Shown: positions 1 to 13,000 of the stretch, one piece after another
How positions within the stretch are numbered: the first letter of the stretch is position 1
How the letters are laid out: each line of letters begins with the position of its first letter
Source of the DNA: Capronia americana
Taxonomy: Eukaryota; Ascomycota; Eurotiomycetes; Chaetothyriales; Herpotrichiellaceae
Assembly (NCBI GenBank): GCA_016110215.1
Contig: JADWQD010000006.1
Coordinates: forward strand, 1,240,001-1,304,000
DNA: 64,000 bases
Reading direction: 5' to 3'
The notes under the pieces: model-generated
What the model saw: only the letters and a program-made list of their open reading frames with translations
Databases searched by the model: none
Told to the model about the DNA's origin: nothing
Position numbers and translations under genes: made by a program

Positions 1-3000
1 CTGACAGTAACAGGGATAGGCCGTTCCGGCTTGACCGTCACCACAGGCGAAGATTCCTCCAGTTGAGACAGTAGAGCAGAAACCAGGTATTTAATCTGCG
101 ACGGAGGCAGCGAAAACATATGCTGAAGCACGCGGTCCGGTTGACAGGCTTTCACGCAGTCAACCGAGGAGAGAGTATTTTCCAACTCTTCTTCCGACGG
201 TTCTGGCGGGTCATCTGCGGCGTAGCTGGACAGGTAGGACGTGAAGGTCGAGAAGATACCGCTATCACTCAGTCGGCCATCTCGATCGATGACCTGCGAA
301 GGCGGTTGTAGGGGAATCGGACCGATATCTCCTAGTCTGCTATGTTCGAACGTCGGCAACGTGATTAGGGAATTTACAAAGAGATTCCGTAGGATGCGCA
401 CAATGTAGATCCACGTGTCCCCGACGGCGTTTTCGTGGCCCTGCAAGATGCGAAACAGCAGAACGGTCGACAGCTGGGCTTTGAAGTCTCGTCCCAGTCT
501 CACGGCCGTTTCACTAACCATGATTCTCTTCTTTCCCACCTGCACTTCCGTGTTCAGGGTCGTGCTTGGCGGCATTTCAGCGGCTAGCCCGCTGATCTGG
601 CTGACACTGTACACGATGCGGTCGAAGGCTTCGGTGATGCCATACTTACCCGCAATCTGGGCGCACTGGTCGAACCCGACCACGACCCGGGAGAAGACAG
701 CATCATCAGACGCTGACATGAAGACGTAGCAGAGCGTGGCAACGATTGGCTTCCAGGTCGCCTGGAACATCTCCGCGTCGAAGGCGTTCGTGTCACACAA
801 CTCCAGGGAGCCAGCATCGTGTGTTTTCAACAACAGCTCCTTCCACGCATATTCAAAGGCGTGTTTATTCTCATGTTCGTCTGGCAAGATGATTTCATTC
901 TGTTTGATGGCCTCGTAGATGTCCTGCAGGAACTCCTGAGGGAAGTCTTTGCCCGCATTGACGCCGCGGAGGTTGCGAGCAAAGTCCTCAGGAGACATTC
1001 GCTTCTGGGTCTTAGCGACGTTGGGATTGTACAAGTCCGTGTTCAGCATGATGATCGCGTAGGCGAGCACGAAGGCCGCGTCTTTGTCTGAAATGTCCTC
1101 CGGCGCCGTGGCTTCGATGTACTTTTCGGTAAAGATGTTGACAATTCGTTCAATGAGTGCTGCCTCGCCTGGAAGACGGAAGGAACCAAGCACTTCCCGC
1201 AGCGCCTCGTCGATCCGTTTGTCCACAAAATCGAACTGATCAATGAATGCCGTGAGGAGCGCTTCGTTGGATCTCTTGGTCAGGAACTCCCCCAATACTT
1301 TTTTCGACAAGTGAGAAGTGCCTTTCAGGAACTGCGCCACCTGCACCGGATCGTCGGGGTTCTTGATGATGCCGTTCTTGACCAGATATGCCACGCCTGC
1401 CTTGGGATCGTCGTTGAATTTGGCTGCCCCGCTCTTGATAATCTTCTTCCTGACTCGTTGTAACCGGATCTGTTCTATCCGTTCTTCCGCCCAGTACGGC
1501 ACTTCCTGATCAAGTCTTTCCGCCATGAACTGCACAAAACTCAGCAGGGAATCGAGGCACAGTGGAGGCACATTCGTCGTGCTCCAGGTCGCAGAGTCTG
1601 GGAAGGCATTCCGCGACAGAAGTCCAACCATATCCTCACAGAGGTCCTGCCTGTCAACCTCGCAATCATAGTTGACGAAAAGCTCGACCATGAAGCTTGG
1701 CATCCGGACGAGCGTGCCAATGGACTCGACCATGGCTTCCCGCGCCTCCGGTCTCCTAGCGCCGCCTTCGAGGCCCAACCTCTGTCGGTCTTTGATGGGT
1801 ATCGGAGTCGATCGGCCACTGCTCGGTTGTGACGGCGCCGGCCTGACCAACTTTGGAGCTTGAGGCACTCCTTCGTAGAGCGACGGATCAATCCCCGGCT
1901 CTTGTGGAATGTCCACTCGAGGATGCAAACAAGCCACCAGGTAGGACAGAAATAGTTCCTGCTGGAGCTTCAGTAATTTTCGGCACGTGGCCAACAATGT
2001 CCCCGCAACGCGTAACGAGCTGTTGAGCAGCACCATGTTGTCCGACCGGACTAGCTGGAATAAATGGCGGCAGAGATCGTCCTGGACAAGCGCCGCAAGC
2101 ACGGGTTGCTTCGCTATCCAAGGTCCGGCGACCTCCAGCGCAACGTCGATGATTCTTAGCGCCATGATGCGCATAGCGTCTGTGTGTGTCTTGTCGTGCG
2201 GGTCGAGTAGATCGATCAGAACGCGGAAGAGCTCTTTGATGGACGGTAAGGCGTAAGGCTCAACATTCTCGAACTCGTTCTCGGTCGCCGGGGCGTTCGT
2301 GTTCTGCGGCTCTGAAGTCGACGTCTTGGGTTCGGCAGCGGCGCCCTCGGCACTTATCCGGCCATCCACGTCCACACTCGGTCTCTCCGGCTGACCATTC
2401 CCCATGACACTTCCCGTCATAGGCGGTTCGATCTTCAGCTCATCTGCGGGACTGACCAACGTTGTTCTGGTATTCGACCGGCTCCGCGACTTTGGAACAT
2501 CTTCCACTCTGAGGCTCTTTAGCCGCCCAAATACAACTTGACACATGGTGACCATGGCCATCTCCGCGCTTCGTCTAAGAACTTCGGAAAGCCGGGCCTG
2601 ACAACACATGCTCAGCCCAGTACTCATCATCTCACAAATGCTCTCATCGCCCAGTAGCTGGCCCTCGGGTCTCGAGATGATCGACTCCATCAACCTCAGT
2701 ATGCGCAGCAAAACGACCTCGTCTGCCGCCGTGTCGCTAGCTTCGAAGCGGCAATGGGTGATGGCCGCCGAGAGCAAATGCATGGCCTGGGAAACCCGTG
2801 GCGAGCGGATCGTGATGATGTTGTATGCGAAGAACTTCGTAATGGATATGACCGCTAGACTCGTAATCGCGGCGCTCGTGGACGAGCTGCGTATGACTTG
2901 CAGAAATGGGTGGAGGAGTTCGGGAGCGTCGACCGCAGAGACGTCCCGGCAGCCGGCGAGGTCTCGACGCAAACGCGCGAAGGCTGTGAGGAGTGGATTA

Positions 3001-3422
3001 TCCTGCATGCTCTTCCCTTTGCGGCCCCGAAGACCCCATCTGCTGGCCAGGCTGGAGTTGTCGTCCTCGCCGGCGTTGGGGACATTGAGCCTGGCCATTC
3101 CTGGATCCAGCATGACTGGGCCTTTGCTCGTGCGGCGGGGTTGTGACGACGACCGAAGCAGTTCCTTCTCTTGTACTCTTGATGCTCCTCCCCCTAGAAT
3201 GGCCGACACTGAAGACTGGGCCCAGCGGGCGTGTTTGCGCATTGCGGACGTGATTGTTATACATTCTTGGGTAATGAGAGCGATCGGGTCAACGGCGATG
3301 GTCAGCGCGGGTTCGAACGGCACATCCGCAGGAAAAGGTGTCATGATCTGTGCCTGTGAGAGAATGGACGCCGGGATTGTGACATTGGGACGCGGCACGT
3401 CGCTGCTCGGCCCCTCGTCCAT
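1..3422 (-). CDS. GEA2: ARF guanine-nucleotide exchange factor, GEA1/GEA2/GBF1 family (3'-truncated by window)
   Basis: Large ARF-GEF acting at the Golgi/ER-Golgi interface, where its Sec7 domain loads GTP onto ARF and so drives COPI coat recruitment. An open frame runs without interruption from the ATG at 3422 through the window edge, giving 1140 codons; the C-terminal HDS region lies outside. An N-terminal dimerisation/DCB-like region, with a conserved stretch near residues 140-200, is followed by an HUS-type region near residues 390-450. The Sec7 domain spans roughly residues 645-840. It includes the motif FRLPGEA with the catalytic glutamate near residue 753 and the block AFVLAYAIIMLNTDLYNP. 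The helix following Sec7 is also typical of GBF1 rather than of BIG/Sec7-type exchange factors. No intron is needed in the visible part. The start is the first ATG of the frame and the next gene on the same strand ends about 620 bp away. Family assignment is very secure; which yeast paralogue it matches is arbitrary. Confidence 0.93.
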   Translation of the reverse strand, partial: MDEGPSSDVPRPNVTIPASILSQAQIMTPFPADVPFEPALTIAVDPIALITQECITITSAMRKHARWAQSSVSAILGGGASRVQEKELLRSSSQPRRTSKGPVMLDPGMARLNVPNAGEDDNSSLASRWGLRGRKGKSMQDNPLLTAFARLRRDLAGCRDVSAVDAPELLHPFLQVIRSSSTSAAITSLAVISITKFFAYNIITIRSPRVSQAMHLLSAAITHCRFEASDTAADEVVLLRILRLMESIISRPEGQLLGDESICEMMSTGLSMCCQARLSEVLRRSAEMAMVTMCQVVFGRLKSLRVEDVPKSRSRSNTRTTLVSPADELKIEPPMTGSVMGNGQPERPSVDVDGRISAEGAAAEPKTSTSEPQNTNAPATENEFENVEPYALPSIKELFRVLIDLLDPHDKTHTDAMRIMALRIIDVALEVAGPWIAKQPVLAALVQDDLCRHLFQLVRSDNMVLLNSSLRVAGTLLATCRKLLKLQQELFLSYLVACLHPRVDIPQEPGIDPSLYEGVPQAPKLVRPAPSQPSSGRSTPIPIKDRQRLGLEGGARRPEAREAMVESIGTLVRMPSFMVELFVNYDCEVDRQDLCEDMVGLLSRNAFPDSATWSTTNVPPLCLDSLLSFVQFMAERLDQEVPYWAEERIEQIRLQRVRKKIIKSGAAKFNDDPKAGVAYLVKNGIIKNPDDPVQVAQFLKGTSHLSKKVLGEFLTKRSNEALLTAFIDQFDFVDKRIDEALREVLGSFRLPGEAALIERIVNIFTEKYIEATAPEDISDKDAAFVLAYAIIMLNTDLYNPNVAKTQKRMSPEDFARNLRGVNAGKDFPQEFLQDIYEAIKQNEIILPDEHENKHAFEYAWKELLLKTHDAGSLELCDTNAFDAEMFQATWKPIVATLCYVFMSASDDAVFSRVVVGFDQCAQIAGKYGITEAFDRIVYSVSQISGLAAEMPPSTTLNTEVQVGKKRIMVSETAVRLGRDFKAQLSTVLLFRILQGHENAVGDTWIYIVRILRNLFVNSLITLPTFEHSRLGDIGPIPLQPPSQVIDRDGRLSDSGIFSTFTSYLSSYAADDPPEPSEEELENTLSSVDCVKACQPDRVLQHMFSLPPSQIKYLVSALLSQLEESSPVVTVKPERPIPVTV

Positions 3423-4046
3423 GCTGGCAGGTTGAGACCCAAGGTGAAGGAGTGGTCACGGCGTTAGTATGTTCCCATCAAGCCACATCCCAGGCTATGC
3501 TCGCGAGTCAGTGGGCAACAAAGGATGCAGAAAATGCTAAGCATGCTGGAAAGAAAACGATGACACCTGTTTATACAATATTAGCCAGTGTGGCCACCTG
3601 GTTCTTTGGTCGCTGCCGCCGGTCGCGTAGACTCTCGGTGACATGGCTGTAGCCAATGGGAAGGAAGGTAAGCCGGGACACAATGCACGTGACCAGCCTT
3701 CAGCCTCGTGCACGACTCAGCCTTGTCGGGCGTCGGGCATCAGGTGCGAGAGTGGACAGAGAGACGGCAAGGCAGCGAAGCATCTTACTAGAGTCTGTCG
3801 TTGAAATCTATCTAAGACCAAGGCCGTAAGCCTAACGTACTAGACGGGGTATACCCATAATCGATTGCCCCCCTTAACGCCGTACACCATACGCTCAGAA
3901 GGCGGGTGCGTTGAATTGCCATCCCAACACAAGAAACCATGTCCATTCGGACGCTGACACTTTATGGTCATAACCCAAGCACTCTTCCAACCTTCATAAA
4001 GTGAGCCCATTCCTTGTCCAAGACCCTACTCCATGCCAAACCCCCC
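3423..4046. other. intergenic: ARF-GEF promoter and dynein 3' flank
   Basis: Both neighbours are on the minus strand, so this stretch should hold the promoter and 5' UTR of the ARF-GEF and the 3' UTR/terminator of the dynein gene. No conserved reading frame, RNA gene or repeat was recognised. Confidence 0.6.
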
Positions 4047-7000
4047 TCACGTCTTATCTGGATCCTCCGACATGGTTTGTTCACCCTCCTCCAACAAATC
4101 CGTAATCCTGGCCAAATTGCTGATTGTCTCCCTGCCTTGTCCCATCAACAGCAATCTCTCTGCGTTGGCAGGGAGTCCTAAGTATGCAGGCGGTTCTCGC
4201 TCGGGCAGTGTATCCACCCAGCCCAGGAAGTCGCGAATCGTGGTGCCTGAAGGGACCTTCAGCGCCTGGCCCTCATCCGGATCAGACACCAGTTCGTGAT
4301 CAGTCTCATATGCAGCAGGGTCGAACACTTTGCCCACAATCTGACTGAGCAATGAGAAATCTCCCTCATCGTCGATCTTGCCGCCATACATCTCGGTAAC
4401 TAGCGTTCGAATCAAATCCCATGGTAGCTTGACAGGGGCGACATTTGACCGCCCTTGTGCAATTGCATCAACCCAGGCATCTATGATGAATGAACAACAT
4501 TCATAGTCACTGTCGTTAAATTCCCAGAGACCTTTCCATCCCAGTGTCGGTGCGTATCTGAGCCGTTCTTGCAGCACAGCATGAAGGAAGCAAAGCAGGA
4601 GGTAGAGTCTCGCCTTCTCCACCGGCGTTCGCGTGCCTCGGTCCGACAGCACAGTCAAGGTGTCCTTCATGTTCGCTTTCATGCCAGCAGGTTGCTCGTA
4701 AACAAGTGCTCTGCATGCCTGCAGGAGATTGACCGGGATCTTGGGGCTTGATTCCATTGACAAGAACAGCCTGAAATCAGGGTGTGGTTTGAGCGCCGAC
4801 AGACGTTTCTCCAGGCTCTGTAGCCATTGAGAAGCCAGGTGGACGTTCTTGATCAACACCCAGTTGCCACTTGCTGCAGCGCTCGTGATCGCTTTGTCTG
4901 CGCTGGCGACACTCTCTTCGGATCCCATGGCCACATTGGCACATGCCGTATTCTGCTTCTCAACCAGAGCATCGACCTTGTAACTTGCGTCGAAGCCAGG
5001 GTTGGAGCACAGCGCGATCGGTATCGAAGACGTGACTTGCGCGACGATGGTTCTCAAGTCGTCGTCGCCCTGGAATATCTCTGAACCGAACACGCCTGCT
5101 ACGAGTGCTTGAGCTGCAGGCAAGAATCTGTCCGGTCGAGCGAGCTTGATGAGTAACAACTTGTACAGGTGCTGATTGATGGCGTTGTCAGTCTCGTCCC
5201 AAAGAATCGGAACGCACTGCTCTGCGCGCTCAGCCAGCATGAACTGTTTCCAACCTGTGCTTGTGGCATCAATCTTGTCTTGTTTGAAGATCGGAATTCG
5301 CTTCACAGCTGGTATGATGTCCTCGTCACGGCCATCCGCGGGCACTGCGCCACGGGAATGCGGTCGGTCCTCCAGAATGAGTTCCATCGCAGATATATCA
5401 AAGTGGTAGGGAGTGGCCCGGACAAGAAGCATTGCCAGCGTGATTCGATCCTTCTGCAGTAGAGACAAGGAGGTCCGGCGGTAGGCTTCCACGAAAATGT
5501 CCTTCAGGATGATCTCGCTTCGTTCTTCATGATTTGTCTTATTCGTCAGATGCGGGTTGTGGTGCAGAACAGTGTTAAAGATGTCGATGAAATATTGCAG
5601 CGAGAATCGATATCCGTGGTTGAGATGATGGAGCTGTTCGAGGAGAGCGAAGATGGCGCTGCACGCATTGGCAATGCGGCTATAGCCCTGGGTGATGCGT
5701 TCGACTTCAGCCATGACACCTTCTGTTTCAGCAACCTTCTTCGTGATGACGGCAGCTTCCTTCTTCAAGGTCTCCAGTGTCTGAATGACGTTGTCATCGT
5801 CGAGGATGTTACCGCGAGACTCGTTGAGAGCCTGTAGTAGTCTCTTTTCTAGTTGTCTGAGGTTGGTGTCAAATTCACCTTGCATTTTGACCAGATTGGT
5901 CCGTCTCCGGTCAACATCGGGCCGCTCTGCCTTCAGGACATCATCAAGCGATTGCGTCCGCAAGCTACTTCGCGTGACTGTGAAGTTGATGAAGGTAGTC
6001 CTGCTACACACGTCTGGTGCGAAAGCTGCCGAGGGATTTCTGGTGGAAAGATATAATTGGAAGTGCTCCGAGAAGTCGATTTCTTGCTTGCCCAGCTGGA
6101 TGAGGACTCGGCCACCAGTCTTCTGGTATTCTTTGTTGAGCACGTGCGTCAAAATAGGATCCAAGTACTCGGCGTCCTGGATCAAGATCGGGTTACCAAA
6201 ACGCAGTGCGCTCTCAAGCTGCTTAGTGAAAGCATCGTCAAGGAAGCTTGTTACTGTCAACTTCCGGCCCTGGTGCTCCTGCTTCAAGAACTCTGTGACT
6301 CTGCCGGGCGGATCGATGATCAGGGGATATCGATTGAAGCGTTTGAGCATGATGGCGTTCTCCATGCACAAGTCATCTGCCGGGAGTGAGTGCCGCTGCC
6401 ATTCCAGACGTTCATCAGCGGACGACAGGTAGCCGAGCACGGAGCCATCGCTCTTGCAGGAGATGCCCGATTGAGACATATGGTGCAGCCAATCATCAAC
6501 CATGGACTTTCTGAACTGCTGATCGTACAAGCCTCCATATGCCAGGAATGCTGACGCGATGACCACATCTCCGACAAGCGTCTGAATCTGTGTCTCGAAC
6601 GACTTGCTGGCGGCATCCCATCGGACACGTTCGGATGAAAGACTGTCCAGCAGACGAAGACTACGGTCGACCTTGGTCTGGACCCGCGCCATTTCACTCT
6701 TGATCGCTTGTGTCTCACTTATCAAGGCCGCGTATTCGGTCTTGTATGTCGCAATGCTTTCCTCAAGCTTCGAGATTGTGTTCTCGATGGCTTTAGCTTC
6801 CGCTTTGGTCTGCAGTGCCTTGTCTTCGAGTTGCTCCACTTCGGCTCGCAGAGGTCCGACTCGGTCTAGGATCTCGGAGTAGTTAACTTGTGCTTCGACC
6901 CATTGGACAAGCGGACCGCAGGCTTTACTGGCGCGGTTGACCTTCTCGAACGTGAAATCGTCATTGGACAAGTAGTCGTGGCGCATCTTCTGCCGGAGAC

Positions 7001-10000
7001 TGGGCGTCATATCTTTCTCGTTGTCATAGTTGACAATGTTTGCAATGAAGTCGTCCTTTCGCACGACAGCTTGGATAGCTTTCCAGTTGTCGACTTTATG
7101 GCCGAGTAACGTGCATACTGAATCCAAGGCGAGCTTGACACCGGACGGCGGATTGGCCATCGATCGGACTTCGGTGAGGTATTGTCTCTTGATGTTGCTG
7201 ACACTGCGTTGTGCTTCGATCACTGCCGGCTCGGCTTTAGCCAGATCGCCCAACACGATTTCTTTCCGGCTTGCTACCTCCTTCTCTTGCTTCTCTAGCT
7301 CGGTCTGGATCTCGAGTGAGGTCGTCTTCTGCGACTCCGCTGTCCGCTGATCGGCCACCATGCGCTGCAGCTTTTCATTCGCCTCGGCGTCTTTCAGTTC
7401 CAATTGTTGCTTCTTCTGCGCCAGGCTTGCCCTCAGATCGCGGACCTTGTCGACAGTATCCCGAAGCTTCTCAAGACCAACGTTGAGATGTCGCTGTTGC
7501 TCTTCGAGGTCTTCACGCTTCTCTCTGAAGAGTTTGCCAAATTGTGTCACAAAATCCAGGTAGTGGCGAGGTGTGAGGTATGTGACGACGCCCTGCTGTC
7601 GCTCCAATCGATCGTTGGTCTTTTGGACAGAGTAGTGTATATGCACCATTGCGTTGACAATCGTATCTCGGTGTGAGGCTGGCAGAGCAAGGTCCCTGTA
7701 GGCCACAGGAATACTGTCAGGGGCAGTGAAGTTTGGCTTGTCTAGATCGATGGACTGGGTGAGTTCGTAGCCGACTTGGAAGAGAGCTTGATCTGACCAG
7801 TCGCCCATCCAGTTGAGGACGCAACGATTGAACAACGCCGGACTGGTGGCCGCCTTGGATGACAGACCCTCTTGTGGAGGGTTCATCGTGAAAACAACGT
7901 GCAGGTTGCGGACAATCTGTTGTGTGAACCACTTGTAGAGTTCTTCTTGCGAGTCGAGCATGAGATTCTGTCGTTGGGCTCCCTCTTTGCAAGCAGTCAT
8001 CAGCGTCGAGTACTCATCTCCCTCGAAGAGACCAGGAACCTCTCCATTGGCGAGCAAAGTGTTCATCCGCTCGAGGAAACCAGAATCGAGGACGTTCGAC
8101 TCGTCCATGATGAAGCACACTTTCTGGCCCCGTGTGCCGCAAGCTTTCAGTACCGTCCTCAAATCGTCGTCGAAGTCTTCCGCAGAGTATCGGCCGTGGA
8201 CTTTGATTTGGAATATGCTCAATCCGTTCATCCAGGCAACAAATCGCGACAGCGTGGTCTTGCCACTCCCGCTGGTGCCGATGAGAATCAGGTGGCCTTG
8301 AGGTTGGCGGAACACTCGATCGATGCGTAGAGCATGCTCAAGAACATCATTGAAAAGCACAAGCGGGACATCAACCTCTTCTTCACAGAATGTCTTTAGG
8401 CGTGCTTTGACGAACTCCCGCAGATTCTCTTGTTCAACAGACACGTAGTTCTTCGACAGCCAATTCGAGAATAAGATCGGACCTTGAAGAGCTTGGTCGA
8501 TATCTGCCGTGGGGAAATGCTCCAGCGCTGTCTGGCGGACCATGTCAGATGTCCAGACCCGCTCTTCTTGTTCAACGAGTCGATCCTGGAACAAGCGCAA
8601 CGCCTCATGCGCCCAGATACGAAGCAGTCCTTCTAAGGAAAGGTGCTCAAGAGGCGCTATGGCTTCGTATATGCCACGAACCCATCGGGTCAACTCTCTG
8701 GGCGAGTAGACGTAATGCGGCTGGATATCGGGGGTGAACCTCGCTTGTGACTTCAGGTAAAAGTCGACCATGGCACGGGTCAAGGCGTCGGCGAATCCAC
8801 GCAGAGATGGCACGACCTTGAGGACCGCATTGTTGAATGTGCCATAGATCTGTGTCAGGGAAACTTCACCAGGATAGTCGACCATGACCACAGGTGCGTG
8901 TCGCAAGAATCGGTCGCCCATTGGGTGACGACCCGCATCTTCTGGCGGATTGCAAGCACCAACGAACTGGATGCGCTCCAGAGTCACCCAAGCTCGATCT
9001 GACGTGCGCCAGAAACCGTTTAGTTCCACAAGTTGCCGCAAGAAGCTGATAGCTCGTTGGGTGCCGTACTTGTCGGGTGCCGGAAGATTGATTTCGTCGC
9101 AGAAGATGACCAACCACCGGCCCAGTTGGGTAGGCGAGAGGACCATCCCGTTCAACGTCTTCTTGTACTCACAATATTGTTCGAATGTCTTGATGATCAG
9201 CTCTGGCTGAGTGGCACTGGAGAAGTTGAGGCCGACGACTTCCATATCTGGGAGTTTGCGGAGTGCGCTGAAGAGAGTCATTGTTTTACCAGAACCCGGG
9301 GGCCCGCAGAGCATCAGGGGCTTGTGCTCTGCTAACCACGAGTACAAGACATCTTCGTGGCGCACAGTGTCCATCGTGGGAATTATCACATCGGTCTGGG
9401 TGATGGAATGAGTGTTCAAGTCAATGGTAGGAACTTGAGACTGCCAAGGCACCCATTGTGCATGGGGCAGCGTCACATCGTAGTCAATGAGCGAAGCAGC
9501 GCTGTCCGAGCTTGGGAGGTCGATATTGGTCATTGTTGACAGGAAATCACCAAACTCCTTGCGGATGCTCAACGATGCGTCGCCCACGAAGCTCCACACA
9601 GTCGCCAGCAAAAGCTTCTTCGAGATGAAGGCTTCAGTCTGCTCCACTTCCAGGGGAAATTCAGGATGGTTCATGTTGTACTCCAGAATTGTTCGGCAAC
9701 CTTTGGCCAAGAGACTGAAGAGACTGTCGAGCGCCCGGGCGGCGGTAAACTCCATGATATGTTTGTGATTCTTCGCTGTCGATAGTGCTTTAAGTAGGAA
9801 ACTATCCCGTTCGATCAGCGCTCTTAATGTCTCCACCACATGTCGTTGAGTTTCTTCAGCCTTTGCACCGAGACCGGCTGCTTTGATTTCGTCGTCGAGA
9901 TCTTCAAAGGTACGATCTGCCAGCTTTTGCAGGTAATGATCAATCATCAAAGTCGGGCTGACGGTATCATCCGAGAACCACACCATACCGCAGCGACTGA

Positions 10001-13000
10001 CAGTCGCAAGTGTGGCGTACTTCAAGCTTTCGACTTCGAACATGATTCGAACATTGGGCGGCAGATTGAGTCTTTCACCGTTTGGCAGAGTGAGCAGCTT
10101 GTTGTCGTCGAGCACGCTATTCAGATTTTCCACCCACTCGGGATCGACATCGCCATCGAAAACAATCCAATGCCGCTTGCTGTCTTCTCCACGAAGATTG
10201 TCAACGATCTTTCGCAAGGTGGCGGTAAACAAGCCGTCCGTCCATTCTCGGGTCGTGCTGTCGAGGCTGCCGTAGAGGGCTTCTTTCGACATAACCTTTG
10301 GGTCGATAACGTGGTGTACGCCTTCAATGCCCTCAACCTTTTGTAGAGCCTGAAGCAGGACTCTCCAGATTGCAGATTTACCAGAAGCAGACTGCCCTAC
10401 CATCATGACACCATGGTGGATGTTCTGGATTTGATACAGCTGGAGGATCTTCGTCATCCAGGCTTCGCTTTCGGTGAGATGATGTTCTCGCATGACTTCC
10501 TTGATGGCTTCAATGAGCTGAGTCATGTCCGCGGGGACATATTCTACGCCAGGGAAGTCTTGGGCTTGTAGGTCAACAAGTGTCTCGACATCCTGCTTGA
10601 TGAGTTTGGGAGAGACTGTTTCTCGAATGCTCTGGACAATGATCTGAGGCTCGAGAATGCTTTCGTCGCTGAGTGTATCTGCTGGGCTTTGCATGCGTAT
10701 GCGCTTGAGGCCACCGGAGCTGACGAGGACACTCTTCAGTGCTCGCAAGCCAAAGTCGTAGTGGGGTTGCTTCGAGAGTCGTCGAGCGCAGTGGTCGAAG
10801 AACGGAATGACTTGGTGTGAAATGTGCTTGGCTTGCTTGAAACCCTGCGAAAATAGCATGACTTCCGCAATCAGTTCCTTGTCTGGCTTGGACATAGCAA
10901 CACTTCGGAAAAGCTTCTTCAAATTGTCAGGCAAGTTGGAGCGACCAGCGTAGCCAGGATTCATGGTGATGAACAAGCCCGTATTCGGATTGACCTTGAA
11001 TCGGCGGCCCACAAGTTCGATTTGTGCCTTCTGCTCATTTGTGGTGTTCTTGAGGCCAATCTGGATGTTCTGGATCTGCTGAGAGACAGCCGAAAGGATT
11101 CTTTCTTCAAGTCGATTGAATTCGTCAAAGCATCCCCAAGCTCCGACCTGACACAGACCCAAGAAGATGCGGCCCATGGCCTGGAAGTCAAACGTGTCAT
11201 CGCAGCAGAACACCAGCGTGAAACGTCCCAGTTGAAGTCCCAATGCCTTGACCGACTCAGTCTTTCCTGTTCCAGCAGGACCGTAGGGGGAGCCACCCAG
11301 TCGCTGACAGAGAGCTTGCGTCAACGTCAGGAAACAGCGATCGGTAAGTGGTGTCCGAACGAGTCGATCTGGGACGCCGAGGTATTCATACCCGTAGTCA
11401 AGGTCAGCGTTAGCCATTTGAATGCGTAGGCGGCCCATCAACTCTGCGGTAGGGTCATAAACATAGCGCATCTGCAGGATCCAGAGATGGTGCCCGGGCG
11501 TGTTGGCTTCGGCCTCCATGAGCTTCGCAACGACGTCACGTTGATGCACAGCCTCGGTGATGAGATGCTCGCACTTCTTGCGGGTGAGCACGGGCAAGTT
11601 GTGCAGCACACTTTCGGCCAACAGGTTGAGCAATCTGATTTCGTACCCGTGAAGCTTTGACAGACCTTGTCCGGCGGCTTCGAGTGCTTCCTGGACCAGA
11701 TCTGTCCAAACGACTTGAGCACCAAGTATCATGATCTGCGCAGGAAACCTCGCCATGTAGTCCTGGAATTGCTCGACATCGAGGTCGTCAGCGGTAAACA
11801 GCGGTCTGAAAGCCGCAACAGCTTCTGTAAGCAGTTCAGCCAAGGTCTGCTTCACGCTGTTGTCAAGTGCCGAAAGCCAATCGTTAATCTTGGGCAGCTT
11901 GATCAGAGACACTTCCTTCTTGAGCACGACAACTTCGCCTTCCTTTGAGGTGACCGCAGTAATGGTGTTGTCGTCGCTGACTTCGGCGCCAGAAATCCCT
12001 GCAAACATTTTTTTGAAGTGTTTGGCGACACGGCTGCTGTCGTTGCTATTGCCAATGATCTCTAGCAAGTCCTCGTCACCAACGAAGTAGAACCGTGGGA
12101 ACGACACGCGCTCACGCTCGAGATACTCGCCTAAGGCTTTCTGGATCTTGCTTAAAAGCTCGGCCAGTCGCTCGAGGGACTTTTGAACACCGGGGATCGA
12201 AAGGACGTCCATCACGAACGGAGATTTATAGACCTTCTTCATCACCGCCGAGAACTCGGTGTTGATGTTTGAGAATCTACTAGATTCAGTGGGCAGGAGA
12301 TGCTTGATGTCGTTGTTGCCGGTGAAGACGCCTTCGAGATAGACCCATTGTCTCTGGACATCGATCCAGACGTCAAAAAGAACATGAACGCGGTTCAGCT
12401 TGTCCTCCCACGACGAAGCCTCCTCCTCGAATTCTTTGTAGTATGGCGAGTGGCGCATGGCTTGGAGGGAATTCAGGTTCTCGCTGCATTTGGAGAAGAG
12501 GTCGTCCCAGCCCCGAATCAGGCGGCATTTGTTCTGATAATTGACCAGATCAAGCGGATAGCTCTGCCAGGTCTCTCGCACCTGTCGAACGAACTCTTCG
12601 AGGGCCAGTTCTCCTCGGGCTTGGACGATAATGTCTCGAATTGTAGATTCGCTCGTGACTGGCTGAAGATCCCAAACGTCTCCTAAGGTCATTGACACCT
12701 CGGAATATCGTTTGCTGGGTTTCAAGGCTTTGTAGATTTTCAGCCAGTGTCGTTCTCGAATCGCATCAGACTTGAGATCGGTCAGGAGAGGATTCGCCTT
12801 GATCAGTTGTCGGAGGACGTTCTGGACATGCTCAAAGGCGGCGTACTGTCGCATGCGGCTGGGCATTTCTTTTGTCATCTTCACAAGGCCCTCCAGAGAC
12901 TGCCGCAGTTTACGAGGCTGAAGGCTAGTCCATAACATATCGCGGAGCTCGGTTATGCTTTGCCATATGGTGGACAGCGCAGACCAGACAGATTTGAAGT